Positions 34,218-43,636 of a stretch of DNA of 64,000 nt are shown in pieces. The position numbers and the translations under genes were made by a program. Source of the DNA: Saccharibacillus kuerlensis DSM 22868 (GTDB lineage Bacteria > Bacillota > Bacilli > Paenibacillales > Paenibacillaceae); contig NZ_KB899286.1 in NCBI RefSeq assembly GCF_000378145.1, positions 43,413 through 107,412 of the forward strand. Direction: 5' to 3'. Each line of letters starts with the position of its first letter. Within the stretch, counting starts at the first letter, position 1. The notes beneath the pieces were generated by a model. It made no database searches. It saw only the letters and a list, made by a program, of their open reading frames with translations, and was not told the DNA's origin.

Positions 34218-35522
34218 TTACTTCTTCGCGATCAGCACAATATCCGATACTTTCCCATTCGTCAGCTTAACGCTCTTGGTTCCGGCTTCATTCATCCAGT
34301 ACAATCGGCCGCCGTCTGCTGCGTTCACATAGAAGATCCCTGCCACATCATCTTCATATTGGCACAGATCCCATTCGACGCCGACCATTTTTTTGAGAGT
34401 CAGCGATGCCGGGTTGAGTAAGTAAGCGCCGTTTTCGGCAAATACCATTGTTGAACGCACAGCACCCTGGTTTGTCAGGTTACGTACATATCCGACACTG
34501 TTTATAGAAAGCTTTTTCGTTTTGGTCACTTTCCCATTGGCTAGAGTGACCACGTAAGCGTTCCCTGCTGCATCGTTGAAAGCCAAGCTGCTTTTGCCTA
34601 CATTTGCAATTTCGTATATGCCCGTGCTGTGCAGTTTCGTTATTTTTCCTGTCGCCGCGCTGATCACATAACCTTGACCTTGGGTATAGTCGTAATCGCC
34701 GTTGGAATCGAGCCGAATGCCTTTATTAAAAGCGTAATAACCGTTAGCCCATCCGCCGGAATATACGGCGTTGGCATCGATGGGAGCCTTGGCGTTCAAC
34801 GCTTTTGCCGTCCCGCCTTTTTTCGGCAGCGAGTACAGCACCATGCAGTCTTTCGAATATATCTGCTCCTGCGGACCTGTGTTGACCATCAGGTATAAGC
34901 GAGTGCTGTCCGTACGGGCGTAATACGAATGGTCCAGGGCACCTTTAGCGATCCACTGTACCGATCCCGTGCCGTCGATTTTTTTGGAAGCCACCCAAGT
35001 TGTACGGCCGTCTTTCAGAGCATTGAAGTAAATCCGATTCTCTACAATCTTGAAAGCCGGGAAATTCGGATCGGCCATCTCAGTGATCTTAATTCCATCA
35101 GTCAGCTTCACTGCCTTGGTCGACGCTGCATAAAGGACCCCGGAATCGTCCATGGCATAGACCGTACTTCCTTTGGTATCGAAATGAATAATGCGCTTGC
35201 CTTTGCCGAAATTGGAAGGTTTTGCACCGGAATCCGTCAGCGACAGCCGAAGCAGAGTCGTCGAATTCTCGTCGTACATGTAATACATGTAGCTGCCGGC
35301 CGCTTTCAATTCCTCACCGTCGAAGTTCTGACGCAGAAGCTGCGAAGCACCTCCGTCAGTGCCGACCCGGTATAGATTTCTGTCCGATATATAGTAAACA
35401 TCCGCCTTCTGCGAAGCCGCTGCGTTTGTCGAAGGTGCAGCTGCAGCCGATCCCGCAGCAACCAGCAGTGCGGTCATTGCAGAAAGTGCGAATCTTTGGG
35501 CCCATTTCCATCCTTTTGTCAT
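34218..35522 (-). CDS. Secreted beta-propeller-like protein
   Basis: This is a 434-residue exported protein. ATG 35522 has AAAGAGGG upstream and yields a signal peptide (RFALSAMTALLVAAGSAAAAP); the frame is open 20 codons further but these are hydrophilic. The body has repeated blades of the type VYYISDRNLYRVGTDGG, GSYMYYMYDENSTTLLRL and AGIFYVNAADGGRLYWMNEAG, similar to the DUF5050/TolB-like propellers of Paenibacilli. No catalytic residues are recognised. It is likely a surface sensor or scaffold. It stands alone between terminators. Confidence 0.75.
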   Translation of the reverse strand: MTKGWKWAQRFALSAMTALLVAAGSAAAAPSTNAAASQKADVYYISDRNLYRVGTDGGASQLLRQNFDGEELKAAGSYMYYMYDENSTTLLRLSLTDSGAKPSNFGKGKRIIHFDTKGSTVYAMDDSGVLYAASTKAVKLTDGIKITEMADPNFPAFKIVENRIYFNALKDGRTTWVASKKIDGTGSVQWIAKGALDHSYYARTDSTRLYLMVNTGPQEQIYSKDCMVLYSLPKKGGTAKALNAKAPIDANAVYSGGWANGYYAFNKGIRLDSNGDYDYTQGQGYVISAATGKITKLHSTGIYEIANVGKSSLAFNDAAGNAYVVTLANGKVTKTKKLSINSVGYVRNLTNQGAVRSTMVFAENGAYLLNPASLTLKKMVGVEWDLCQYEDDVAGIFYVNAADGGRLYWMNEAGTKSVKLTNGKVSDIVLIAKK

Positions 35523-35651
35523 TCCGTATTCCCTCTTTCTTCTATCGTGAGTTTCCGCTTGCATATGCAATATTTCTTCCATATGCTCGCTCTCCTCATG
35601 TTATTAGCTTACCATGTCGAGGTCTACAAAAAACAGGGAAATACGAGAATT

Positions 35652-35683
35652 CAATAAAAAGACCAGCCCAAGGCTGGTCTTCG
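35652..35683 (-). terminator. Terminator after the PepSY gene at 35762
   Basis: AAGACCAGCC and GGCTGGTCTT enclose CAA; the leftward reading ends in TTTTTATTG. Confidence 0.85.
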
Positions 35684-35761
35684 AAGCTATCGTGAAAGTC
35701 CTATTTGCTCCGGATGCTAAAGCTTTACTTTGGATCAGACATTCATGTATTCTCGCTTCGA

Positions 35762-36439
35762 TCAGTCGTCGTCTTGATCATCCTCATAGTCATTGTCGTC
35801 ATTGTCGTCGTTGTCGCCGTTATCGTCGAAGTCTTCCTCGTACGACAGCACTTTGCCGGTTGCCGCATCAACTTCGACATCCGCTTCGCCTTTGGCCGTC
35901 TTGACTTCAATTTCGTAAATATAACGTCCATTGTCCTTGTCGAGGTCGATATCCGTAACCTTGCCGCCGCCGGCTTGATCCACTGCAATTTCACCCGCCT
36001 GAGCCGAAGTAATCTTCACTGCCGACGACACAGTGGATTTCTGCTTGCCGCTCCGTGCCTGATCCCCGTCGTCGTCATTATCATCGTTCACAACTTTCAA
36101 AATGGAAGCCGTGTACGCGTCGACCCAAACGTCTACGTCGCTGCCTTGGGTCCGATCAATTTCGACTTTGTAATAGCTCTTTCCGTTTTTGGTCTTCAGC
36201 TCGATATCATCCACTATGCCCTTCTGGGCTTTGAGCGCAGCTTCCTTGGCTTGTTCCGGCGAGATCATTGCAGCTTTGGACACATTTTGAGTCTGTACAC
36301 CCGCTGTACCTGCCGACAAGTTCGCCTGATTAGAGACAGATCCGCTCGTTCCAGTCCCGTTTGCCAGTGCTGCCGTACCTCCAAGCGTTAATGCGGCTGC
36401 TACCGCGCCAATCATCAATTTGCGTTTTACCATGTTCAT
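35762..36439 (-). CDS. Exported PepSY-domain protein with Asp-rich tail
   Basis: This 225-residue protein has a signal peptide (LMIGAVAAALTLGGTAALA) and two PepSY units (about 58-115 and 140-200), each with the helix-then-DIELKTKNGKSYYKVEID or DIDLDKDNGRYIYEIEVK strand pattern and the WVDAYTASIL / DVDAATGKVL ending. A final 25 residues are almost all Asp and Asn. PepSY domains bind or inhibit secreted peptidases or affect cell-wall assembly. AGAGGAGGAG precedes ATG 36439. It follows the 36594 PepSY gene by 154 nt, so it may be co-regulated by the RR/HK pair upstream. Confidence 0.88.
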   Translation of the reverse strand: MNMVKRKLMIGAVAAALTLGGTAALANGTGTSGSVSNQANLSAGTAGVQTQNVSKAAMISPEQAKEAALKAQKGIVDDIELKTKNGKSYYKVEIDRTQGSDVDVWVDAYTASILKVVNDDNDDDGDQARSGKQKSTVSSAVKITSAQAGEIAVDQAGGGKVTDIDLDKDNGRYIYEIEVKTAKGEADVEVDAATGKVLSYEEDFDDNGDNDDNDDNDYEDDQDDD

Positions 36440-36593
36440 TCTCCTCCTCTGGGTTCTCTACGGTTTTGCAGAGCCTTCCGCCCCGCTACATGTATAGATT
36501 AACCCCGCAATCTGAGAACCCGAAGAGAGCTTCATTAGAATTTGATGAGAAAACGAATAGGGTTCGTTCATCATGTCGGGACACTTGGCGAAA

Positions 36594-37565
36594 TTAAGAA
36601 TCGTCGCTGTCGCTGTCGCCGTCTTCTTCGTCGTCTTTATCATCTTGATCATCGCCGCTATCTTCGTCATCAATATTGTTACTTTTGTCGTCTTTGTTAT
36701 CGTCTTCATTCCAGGTAGTCGACAGCACAGTGCCTGAAACCGCATTAATCTGCACCGCGGCTTCTCGTCCATTCGCCAATTCAACTTCAACCAGGTAGTA
36801 CGCTTGTCCATCATCTTGGGTGCGCAGGTCTGCATCACTGTCTTCGATTGTGGAGCCTGTATTTGCCAGCGATTGTTCCGCAATCCGCTGCGCTTCCTGC
36901 TCGGTAAGCAGCCTTGCAGGTTCGTCCGATCGACCTGGCTGCTTATCTCCAGCTGCGGAACTACCAGATGGCGGCTTAGGCTGTTGGATTACAGGTTCCT
37001 TGTCCGGTTCGCTTGGAGAATCTGAAGGAGATTCAGGATTGGGTGCGGCTTCGCCGCCTTCGACAGCTGCCGGTTGAGACACTTTTTCCGATAAAATGTC
37101 TCCGCTGTATGCGTCGATTTCCACGATCAAGCGGCGGCCCTGCGCATCCGTCAGTTCGGCTGCATAGATAGGACGGCTTCCGTCTGCCGGAGTTTGCAAT
37201 TCGAGCTTCTGAATTTCCGTATCGGATTGCCGACTCTCCAGCTCTTCCTTCACCTGCATGCGATCCAGAATCTCGGGAATCTGTTCCGTCGTCTCCAGTC
37301 TTCGAATAGATTCGATTCGTCCGTCCGAGGCGGAAAGTGCCACCGTATATAAGCCTGCTTCGGTACGCAGCAGCATGTTGTAATGTCCGTCCTCCAATTC
37401 GGCAGACTCTACTTGTCCGCTGTAGCGTGTCAGCAGCTGCTGCTTCGCCTGCTCCTGCGTCAGGGCGGAGGATGTCTCGTCCCAGGGACTCCATAGAATC
37501 AGCGCTGCTGCAGCTGCTGACGCGACCGCTGCAGCGGCTGCTGTTCTGCCCGTTATACGTTTCAT
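36594..37565 (-). CDS. PepSY-repeat protein with acidic tail, in a TCS operon
   Basis: The 323-residue protein is anchored or exported by an Ala-rich N-terminal segment (AAAAAVASAAAAALILWSP). PepSY-like units lie near 35-95, 100-165 and 218-285 (AQRIAEQSLANTGSTIEDSD, then YYLVEVELANGREAAVQINAVSG). A Pro/Ser linker lies between and the last 35 residues are nearly all Asp, Glu, Asn and Lys. The ATG is inside the kinase stop (4-nt overlap), so translation is coupled to the RR/HK pair. It may feed back on the kinase or guard wall enzymes. Confidence 0.85.
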   Translation of the reverse strand: MKRITGRTAAAAAVASAAAAALILWSPWDETSSALTQEQAKQQLLTRYSGQVESAELEDGHYNMLLRTEAGLYTVALSASDGRIESIRRLETTEQIPEILDRMQVKEELESRQSDTEIQKLELQTPADGSRPIYAAELTDAQGRRLIVEIDAYSGDILSEKVSQPAAVEGGEAAPNPESPSDSPSEPDKEPVIQQPKPPSGSSAAGDKQPGRSDEPARLLTEQEAQRIAEQSLANTGSTIEDSDADLRTQDDGQAYYLVEVELANGREAAVQINAVSGTVLSTTWNEDDNKDDKSNNIDDEDSGDDQDDKDDEEDGDSDSDDS

Positions 37566-39019
37566 TCTTCCTCCTCCTTCCGCTGTTCGAGGCGTCCATC
37601 ATGACGTGCACTTCGGCGTAGAAGTCCATATCGCCCGGCTTCCTTCTCGGAAACCCGCGGCGGTATGCCTTCTGGAGCGAAAGTTAGCGTTACTGTCGTT
37701 CCTCTGCCGACTTCGCTGTCGATCCTGATTGCAATATTCAGCACATCGGCAATATCTTTCGCCAGCGACAGGCCCAGACCCGAACCTCCGGTCTGGCGGG
37801 TCCGGGAAGAATCAACGCGATAGAAACGGTCGAATACTTTCGGCAGCTCGGCTTCCGGAATACCGACTCCGCGGTCCTTCACACGAATGACAGCAGGCAG
37901 CCCTTTTCCTCCGAGTGTTTCCACCTCAATTTTTTCCTCGCTGTATTTGCGCGCATTATCCAACAGGATAAAAAGCAGCTGACGAACTTTAGCTTCATCG
38001 GTTGTCACCGTCACAAATTCTGCCGATTCCACCTCAACTTTGCGTCCATATGCCTTCGAGATTACAGAAGCGGATTCGCGTACACACTTGGCCAAATCCG
38101 CTTCCGTCAGCTGCAGAGTGTCCGCTTCCGGACGCCGAGCCGACTGCAGCAGCCGCTCGGTCAGCTCTCTCATTCGCACCGATTCGGACAAAATTGCATC
38201 TACCGCCTCGTCGAACACCTCCGGACGTTCGCGTCCTCGGCGGCGAAGCAGATTGGCGTAACTCTCAATAATAGTGAGCGGTGTCTTCAGCTCGTGCGAC
38301 GCATCCGAAACAAAGCGCTCCTGGCGTTCGAAATTCGTTTCCAACAGCGCAATCATTTCATTGAAAGTCCGTTCCATCTCGGCCAGTTCATCGCCCGGCT
38401 TCTGACCCGTCTCGATCTGTCGAAACGTACCGCTCTGCCGAATATCGCTCATAGTACCCGTAAGCGCCGAGATCGGCCTGATAATCCGGTTGGCCAGAAC
38501 GCCGCTGGCCAGAATGGCTGGAACCATAGCGAGCAGAGCGACCAGAGCCAGTACAGTGCGCAGTACGGCCAGCCTTCCTTCCGTATCGGCAATGCTTCGG
38601 CTGATCTGCACACTCCGTACCTCGCCATCCGACCAAATGACGGGAACCGACACGCGGATATATCCGTGACCTCCTCCGCTTAGATGTTCATTATTCAGAT
38701 CTTCCCGATATTCATAAGCTTCCGTAATAAAAGGATCGCCGTCACCGTTAGTAACTGCAGGAAGACTTGTGCCGTCCGGCCTTACGACTCTGAGCATTCC
38801 ATCCGCCGGCACATAGGCGCGCAGCAGATCGTCCGGCGCGATCTCGGAAGCCGAGCTTGCGACTCGATCGGCAATGAGCAGCGCTTCCGCTTCGATTCGC
38901 CGAGTCTCGTCGCCGATCGCCATACGTCCAAACAGCATATAGACCGATATGCAGACCGCAGTCAGCAGGATGGCAAACAGCACCGAAGTATACAGATAGA
39001 TTTTGCTTTTCAATCGCAT
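37562..39019 (-). CDS. Sensor histidine kinase, OmpR-partner type
   Basis: The 485-residue membrane kinase has a first helix (about 8-30), an extracytoplasmic region of about 120 residues, a second helix (152-175) and HAMP. Next come HisKA with FVSDASHELKTPLTII (phosphoacceptor His242) and HATPase_c with LLDNARKYS (N box), VKDRGVGIPEAEL and GGSGLGLSLAKDIA. It faces the OmpR regulator 1 nt upstream and the PepSY protein downstream. The signal is unknown. AAGGAG lies 10 nt before the ATG. Confidence 0.93.
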   Translation of the reverse strand: MRLKSKIYLYTSVLFAILLTAVCISVYMLFGRMAIGDETRRIEAEALLIADRVASSASEIAPDDLLRAYVPADGMLRVVRPDGTSLPAVTNGDGDPFITEAYEYREDLNNEHLSGGGHGYIRVSVPVIWSDGEVRSVQISRSIADTEGRLAVLRTVLALVALLAMVPAILASGVLANRIIRPISALTGTMSDIRQSGTFRQIETGQKPGDELAEMERTFNEMIALLETNFERQERFVSDASHELKTPLTIIESYANLLRRRGRERPEVFDEAVDAILSESVRMRELTERLLQSARRPEADTLQLTEADLAKCVRESASVISKAYGRKVEVESAEFVTVTTDEAKVRQLLFILLDNARKYSEEKIEVETLGGKGLPAVIRVKDRGVGIPEAELPKVFDRFYRVDSSRTRQTGGSGLGLSLAKDIADVLNIAIRIDSEVGRGTTVTLTFAPEGIPPRVSEKEAGRYGLLRRSARHDGRLEQRKEEEE

Positions 39020-39020
39020 T

Positions 39021-39731
39021 TCAAGAAGACTCCTTCAATACATAACCAACACCTCGAACCGTATGGATAAGCTCAGGTTGTTCTTCGCTGTCGATCTTTC
39101 GGCGTACATAACGGATATATACGTCGACCACGTTCGTATCGCCAGCGTAATCATATCCCCATACCTCCCGGATAATCTGTTCCCGACCCAGTACCTGCCG
39201 CTTATTGCGCAGAAGGAAGACAAGCAGGTCGAACTCCCTCGGCGTGAGATCGATGCGGCGTTCTCCCCGTAAGACTTCGCGGGTCTGTTCGTTCAGCCTC
39301 AAATTACCGGCGCTCAGCACCTGTTCCATCAGTTCTTCTTGAGCACGAACTCGAGCGCCAGCAGCCATGCGAACACGCAGTGACGAGCGGATCCGTGCCA
39401 GAAGCTCCTCGATCTCGAACGGCTTGGTCACATAATCGCTTGCCCCAAGATCCAATCCCGATACTTTATCTTCAATAGAGTCTTTCGCCGTCAGCAGAAT
39501 GACCGGCGTCAGCGGATCGGCGGCCCGAATTCTGCGCAGTACCTCGATACCGCTGAGTCCAGGCAGCATGACGTCAAGCAAAATCAGGTCCCAGCTTCCT
39601 TCCCTGTATTTTTCAAGCCCTTCGGTCCCCGAAACCGCCCGTCCTGTTTGATAACCTTCATAACCCAACTCAATCTCCAGCAGCCGGGCAATTTTTTCTT
39701 CGTCTTCGACAATCAGTATCCTTCCGTTCAA
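39021..39731 (-). CDS. OmpR/PhoB-family response regulator
   Basis: This is a 236-residue regulator: receiver domain (ILIVEDEE, phosphoacceptor Asp53 in LILLDVMLPG, LTAKDS, YVTKPF) and a C-terminal winged helix (RRIDLTPREFDLLVFLLRN, with REVWGYDYAGDTNVVDVYI). The start is probably TTG 39731, 8 nt after AAGGAG. The GTG at 39740 overlaps that site and is less likely. It is first in the RR-kinase-PepSY operon. Confidence 0.93.
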   Translation of the reverse strand: MNGRILIVEDEEKIARLLEIELGYEGYQTGRAVSGTEGLEKYREGSWDLILLDVMLPGLSGIEVLRRIRAADPLTPVILLTAKDSIEDKVSGLDLGASDYVTKPFEIEELLARIRSSLRVRMAAGARVRAQEELMEQVLSAGNLRLNEQTREVLRGERRIDLTPREFDLLVFLLRNKRQVLGREQIIREVWGYDYAGDTNVVDVYIRYVRRKIDSEEQPELIHTVRGVGYVLKESS

Positions 39732-39861
39732 CCGTGCCACTCCTTTTTACGGGCCGCTTGTTCCATACTTTGGGCGACTTCCGTTCCATTCGTTTTCCTC
39801 ATATTCTAAGCGATGCTCTGATAGTCCGCCAGAAGCGATTGTGCCGCCGGATCATTTCAGC

Positions 39862-39898
39862 GCAAAAAAAGAGAAGTGCATATTTCCGCACTCCTCTT
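39862..39898 (-). terminator. Terminator upstream of the OmpR operon
   Basis: On the minus strand AAGAGGAGTGC pairs with GCACTTCTCTT (one mismatch) and ends in TTTTTTT, 60 nt past the 39960-40391 gene. Confidence 0.7.
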
Positions 39899-39959
39899 GA
39901 TCAGCTTTATCCACAGCCAAACTGGCTGTTCCAATCCTCATCACTTCTTAGGCTTGTCT

Positions 39960-40391
39960 TCAAATTCTCATCGTGTCCGGACGAAACTTTCGAATCGAAG
40001 AACGGATACGTTTGGCGTCCCAATTCTCGTCAGCTGCGCGGGTACACAGTGCAGGGAACTCTTTGTCGCTCGCATTGCGCAGAGCAATGATCTGTGCAGG
40101 GGTTAAGCGGCTGTCCAGTTCACGACCGGTTAACCGATAATAGCGAAAACTTTCTTCGGCCCGCACGATCCGGTCCTGAGTCTTCGTCGCATATACCCGG
40201 ATGATCGTCACGGCCAGAAACAAGCACAGAGCCAGCCCCATTAATACCCAGGCGGGCAGCGGTTCTTCTCCTTCACGCGAAGTCCGTACCAGATTGACGA
40301 TTGAAGCGATCAGTACTGCGATTGACAGAGGCAGCGTGACGAAATGATAAGGCCAATCAAAGCGCAGATTTAACTTTTTCGACGGTTTCAT
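39960..40391 (-). CDS. DUF6526-like membrane protein
   Basis: The 143-residue protein has two membrane helices (FVTLPLSIAVLIASIVNLV and AWVLMGLALCLFLAVTIIRVYA). A cytoplasmic part follows with TQDRIVRAEESFRYY, then LTPAQIIALRNASDKEFPAL and IRSSIRKFRPDTMRI. This pattern fits DUF6526, a family of unknown function. It stands alone between the two regulatory blocks. Confidence 0.75.
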   Translation of the reverse strand: MKPSKKLNLRFDWPYHFVTLPLSIAVLIASIVNLVRTSREGEEPLPAWVLMGLALCLFLAVTIIRVYATKTQDRIVRAEESFRYYRLTGRELDSRLTPAQIIALRNASDKEFPALCTRAADENWDAKRIRSSIRKFRPDTMRI

Positions 40392-40490
40392 CCGAGTCCC
40401 CCCTTCTTCCCTCTGCTATGAAGCCGGTTATTCGCCCGGCTGCTAAGCTCTATTACACCGTTCGGCATATCGACAACCATGATCCGTTTT

Positions 40491-41720
40491 CTAGACGCCG
40501 GCTGGACGATCAGAGAAGGCCGCTCCTTTGCGATACTGGTTGGGAGAGACACCCATCACTTTTTTGAATGCGGTACTGAAGTAATGCTGACTGTCGTAAC
40601 CGGTCTGTTCTGCAATTTCGTAAATGGACAAATCGGTCGCGTTCAGCAGCTGAATCGCTTTGCGAATTCGCATATGAGTCAGCAGCGCCACGAACGAATC
40701 GCCCAGTTCTCTTTTCAAAACACGGCTTAGATAGACAGGCGAAACCTGCAGGCTGCGGGCGAACGTTTCCAATGTCAAATCCGGATCGCTGTAGTAATCC
40801 TGAATATGCTGCCGGGCTCTGCGCACGAGAGGAGACAGCTGGGTTTCCCGATATATCGATTCCCGGCATTTCTTGTAAATGTCAGGCAGACAGCCCCAGC
40901 CTTCGGAAATCTTTTCGATATGCGCGTTAACCGCGATTTTGAGAAACTGCCTCACATTACGCTCAATCTGCGATGTGATTCCTTCCTCGGCTTCATCCCA
41001 CAGCAGCAGCAGAATAAGTTCCGAAGTATCCCGAAACAGCATGCTGCGTCTGCCCTCTGCCAATTCAGATACAATGTTCTCGACTGCAAACAGATACAGC
41101 TGCCGGTCGCTTTCCCGGATGCCCGGCTGTGCAGCATCGATTTCCGGCCAACGTACAGCGCAGAGCTGAATCAGATTGTCTGTCGGGAGCTCCAGAAATT
41201 TCAGTCGATCTTCGATTTCTTCCGGACTCAGCAGTCCATCGATCCATTCCTGACCGAAGCGGGCTTTCAGAAGCGGAATATTTTTCTGAATCTGTTCGGA
41301 AGCCAGCTTCAAGTATTCGTGCTGCTTAAACTGACTGTCCAAATTTTCTTTCACCTTAGCCAATACTTGATGCAGATGCTCGGAGTTCACGGGCTTCAAA
41401 ATGTAATCCTCTACGCCCAACCGAATTCCTTCCTGGGCATACGCAAATTCATCATGCCCTGTAATGATAATAAATCGGCAGTCCGGAAGCCGTTCCCGCA
41501 GCTTCTTCATCAGCTCGATTCCATTGACAAACGGCATATTCATATCGACAAGCGCAAGCTGAATTTCCAGCTCAAGCGCCAGTTCCAGTGCTTCCTCGCC
41601 GTCTTCGGCCTCCCCGACCACTTCCATGCCGAGCTCTGTCCAATTTACGGATTCCCGAAGACCTTCCCGGATAATCGGCTCGTCATCCGCAATCAGCACC
41701 TTATACAGCGGCTCTCTCAT
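40491..41720 (-). CDS. YesN-type AraC response regulator
   Basis: The 409-residue regulator has an N-terminal receiver (KVLIADDEPIIREGL, Asp59 in LALVDMNMPFVNG, YILKPV), a middle region of about 150 residues and a C-terminal AraC domain with two HTH motifs (LTLETFARSLQVSPVYLSRV and IYEIAEQTGYDSQHYFSTAF). ATG 41720 overlaps the kinase stop (ATGA). The frame is open about 98 codons further upstream, but that part is antisense-like and antedates the receiver start. It probably activates the ABC transporter genes upstream. Confidence 0.92.
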   Translation of the reverse strand: MREPLYKVLIADDEPIIREGLRESVNWTELGMEVVGEAEDGEEALELALELEIQLALVDMNMPFVNGIELMKKLRERLPDCRFIIITGHDEFAYAQEGIRLGVEDYILKPVNSEHLHQVLAKVKENLDSQFKQHEYLKLASEQIQKNIPLLKARFGQEWIDGLLSPEEIEDRLKFLELPTDNLIQLCAVRWPEIDAAQPGIRESDRQLYLFAVENIVSELAEGRRSMLFRDTSELILLLLWDEAEEGITSQIERNVRQFLKIAVNAHIEKISEGWGCLPDIYKKCRESIYRETQLSPLVRRARQHIQDYYSDPDLTLETFARSLQVSPVYLSRVLKRELGDSFVALLTHMRIRKAIQLLNATDLSIYEIAEQTGYDSQHYFSTAFKKVMGVSPNQYRKGAAFSDRPAGV

Positions 41721-43636
41721 TTCTTCTCCTCCTCTTTGGCAGCCATAGCGGAATACTGCGTCAGCAGCGGATGGCACACTTCGACTTTCGTTCCTTCTCC
41801 TTCGATACTGTCGATCTTTAAGCCATATCGCTCCCCAAAAGCAAGTCGGAGTCTCGCCTGCACGTTCAGCATGCCATAGCTTCTGACGCTTGTTTCTGCC
41901 CCGGCTCCCTGGCGTTCGATCGCGTCCAGCGGGTTTTCCAATTTCCTGCGCAGCTCGGCCAGACGTTTTTCGTCCATACCTGCGCCATTGTCGATTACGC
42001 TGAGCACCAGACAATCTTCTCTTACAGCCACGTCAATCGTGATCGTTCCCGGACCTCTCCGCGCCTTGATCCCGTGATAGATGGCGTTCTCCACAAGCGG
42101 CTGCAGCAGCAGCTTCAACACATGGAATTCGGCGGCTTCCGCATCGATTCGCATGTCGACTGTTAAGCGTCCCTGATAACGGGTTTTCTGGATTCGCACA
42201 TAGCTGCGGATATGTTCGATCTCGTCCGTCAGCGGAATAATGTCTCCTCCTTTACTGAGGCCGATACGGAACAGCTTCGACAAAGACTCCACCATCTCCG
42301 AGACCTCATCCGCTCCTTTTTTGCGGGCCATCCAGTGAATCGTATCCAATGTATTGTACAAAAAATGCGGCTTGATGTTGTCCTGCAGACTTCTCAGCTC
42401 GGCTTCCCGCTTCTGCCGCTCTTTACGTTCATTCAGACGAATCAGGTGACGAATCTCGACCAACATTCGATTAAAGCTTCGCCCCAGCATCCCGATCTCG
42501 TCACTTCGGCTGCCTTCGTATCGCACGGATAGATCGCCCGATTCCGTCTGCCGCATGAAGGCCATCAATTGGGCGATCGGATTGGAGATGGAACGCGACA
42601 GCAGAAGAGAAGCCGTGAGGGCGGATAGACAGACGAGAAAGAGGAAGCAGATCACGTAAAAATGAATCTGCCGAGCTTCGAATACCGATTCGTGAGTCAG
42701 AAACACACCTACCGTCTTCCAGCCTGTAAACGGCGAAGCCGCATAGATCAGCTGAAGCTCGCGGCCGTCGACCTTACGTGTGACTGCCCCCGATTCTTCG
42801 TTGTCAAACCATTCGGCAGGCAGTTTGCGTGTGTAAGGCTCATCCGGCACATAAATTTCTCGCCCGTCCCGGTCCAATACCATCAGATAACCTGTGCGGC
42901 CCAGCTTGACGTCACGCGCCGATTTCGAAATGGTCCACAGCTTGAGATCGATCAGCACAACTCCAATCGCACGGCCGTTATTCGGATCCATTACGGCGCG
43001 GACAACCGTTACCACTTCGTCATCCTGATAATGAACATGGGACGTCAACTGCCGACCGGATGGCTGTCCCAGAATAGTAAACAGACCTTCATTGTCGACA
43101 GCAGCCTCATACCAAGCTTCATGTGTCAGATCGGCCGTTTCGTTCGCATACATCTCGTTGCTGACATATTGTCCGTTCGCTCCGACTACCAGAATCCCAG
43201 CAATTTCAGGATACAGCGTCGTGAAATCTTGAAGGTACTGCTTAATCTCATACGATTCCTGATCCGACAGTGTCCCGCTGCCGGTCATGAGCGATCGGAC
43301 CCGATTGTCGAAACCGATTAGGTAAGTCGTATTCTGCAAATTTTCCATGTCATTATCCAACGCTTGATTGACCTTGCCGATCAGTTGGATCGTATGGTCG
43401 ACAGCCTGCTGCTCAAGCACGCGGCTTACTGTCCAGTTGACCAAATAACCAAGTCCGATCGACGGAAGCAGACTGACCAGCAGAAACAAAATCATTAATT
43501 GATAACGAAGCTGCAGACGGTTCAGACGAAAACGGTTGGAAAGCTTCTTTATTCGATTTGTTTGATTTGTTTGATTAGTTTGATTTGTCCGAACTTCTGA
43601 TTCCGAAGTTTCATTTCGCATAATAATCATCCACAT
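41717..43636 (-). CDS. LytS/YesM-type sensor histidine kinase
   Basis: The 639-residue kinase has a membrane helix (about 47-67), an extracellular dCache-like region (70-322), a second helix (325-347), HAMP, and the His_kinase family domain with LQDNIKPHFLYNTLDTI (His424), then LLQPLVENAIYHGI and VIDNGAGMDEKRL. The N-terminus has a TNQ repeat from an imperfect 9-nt DNA repeat. Starts at 43636, 43630 or 43621 are all possible, and any of them overlaps the binding-protein gene by 11-26 nt. It likely receives the sugar signal through that protein. Confidence 0.9.
   Translation of the reverse strand: MWMIIMRNETSESEVRTNQTNQTNQTNRIKKLSNRFRLNRLQLRYQLMILFLLVSLLPSIGLGYLVNWTVSRVLEQQAVDHTIQLIGKVNQALDNDMENLQNTTYLIGFDNRVRSLMTGSGTLSDQESYEIKQYLQDFTTLYPEIAGILVVGANGQYVSNEMYANETADLTHEAWYEAAVDNEGLFTILGQPSGRQLTSHVHYQDDEVVTVVRAVMDPNNGRAIGVVLIDLKLWTISKSARDVKLGRTGYLMVLDRDGREIYVPDEPYTRKLPAEWFDNEESGAVTRKVDGRELQLIYAASPFTGWKTVGVFLTHESVFEARQIHFYVICFLFLVCLSALTASLLLSRSISNPIAQLMAFMRQTESGDLSVRYEGSRSDEIGMLGRSFNRMLVEIRHLIRLNERKERQKREAELRSLQDNIKPHFLYNTLDTIHWMARKKGADEVSEMVESLSKLFRIGLSKGGDIIPLTDEIEHIRSYVRIQKTRYQGRLTVDMRIDAEAAEFHVLKLLLQPLVENAIYHGIKARRGPGTITIDVAVREDCLVLSVIDNGAGMDEKRLAELRRKLENPLDAIERQGAGAETSVRSYGMLNVQARLRLAFGERYGLKIDSIEGEGTKVEVCHPLLTQYSAMAAKEEEKK

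Noticed and set aside
40806-41879. 357-codon rightward frame across the YesN/LytS junction
   Set aside because: Antisense to both genes of an overlapping, motif-complete pair.
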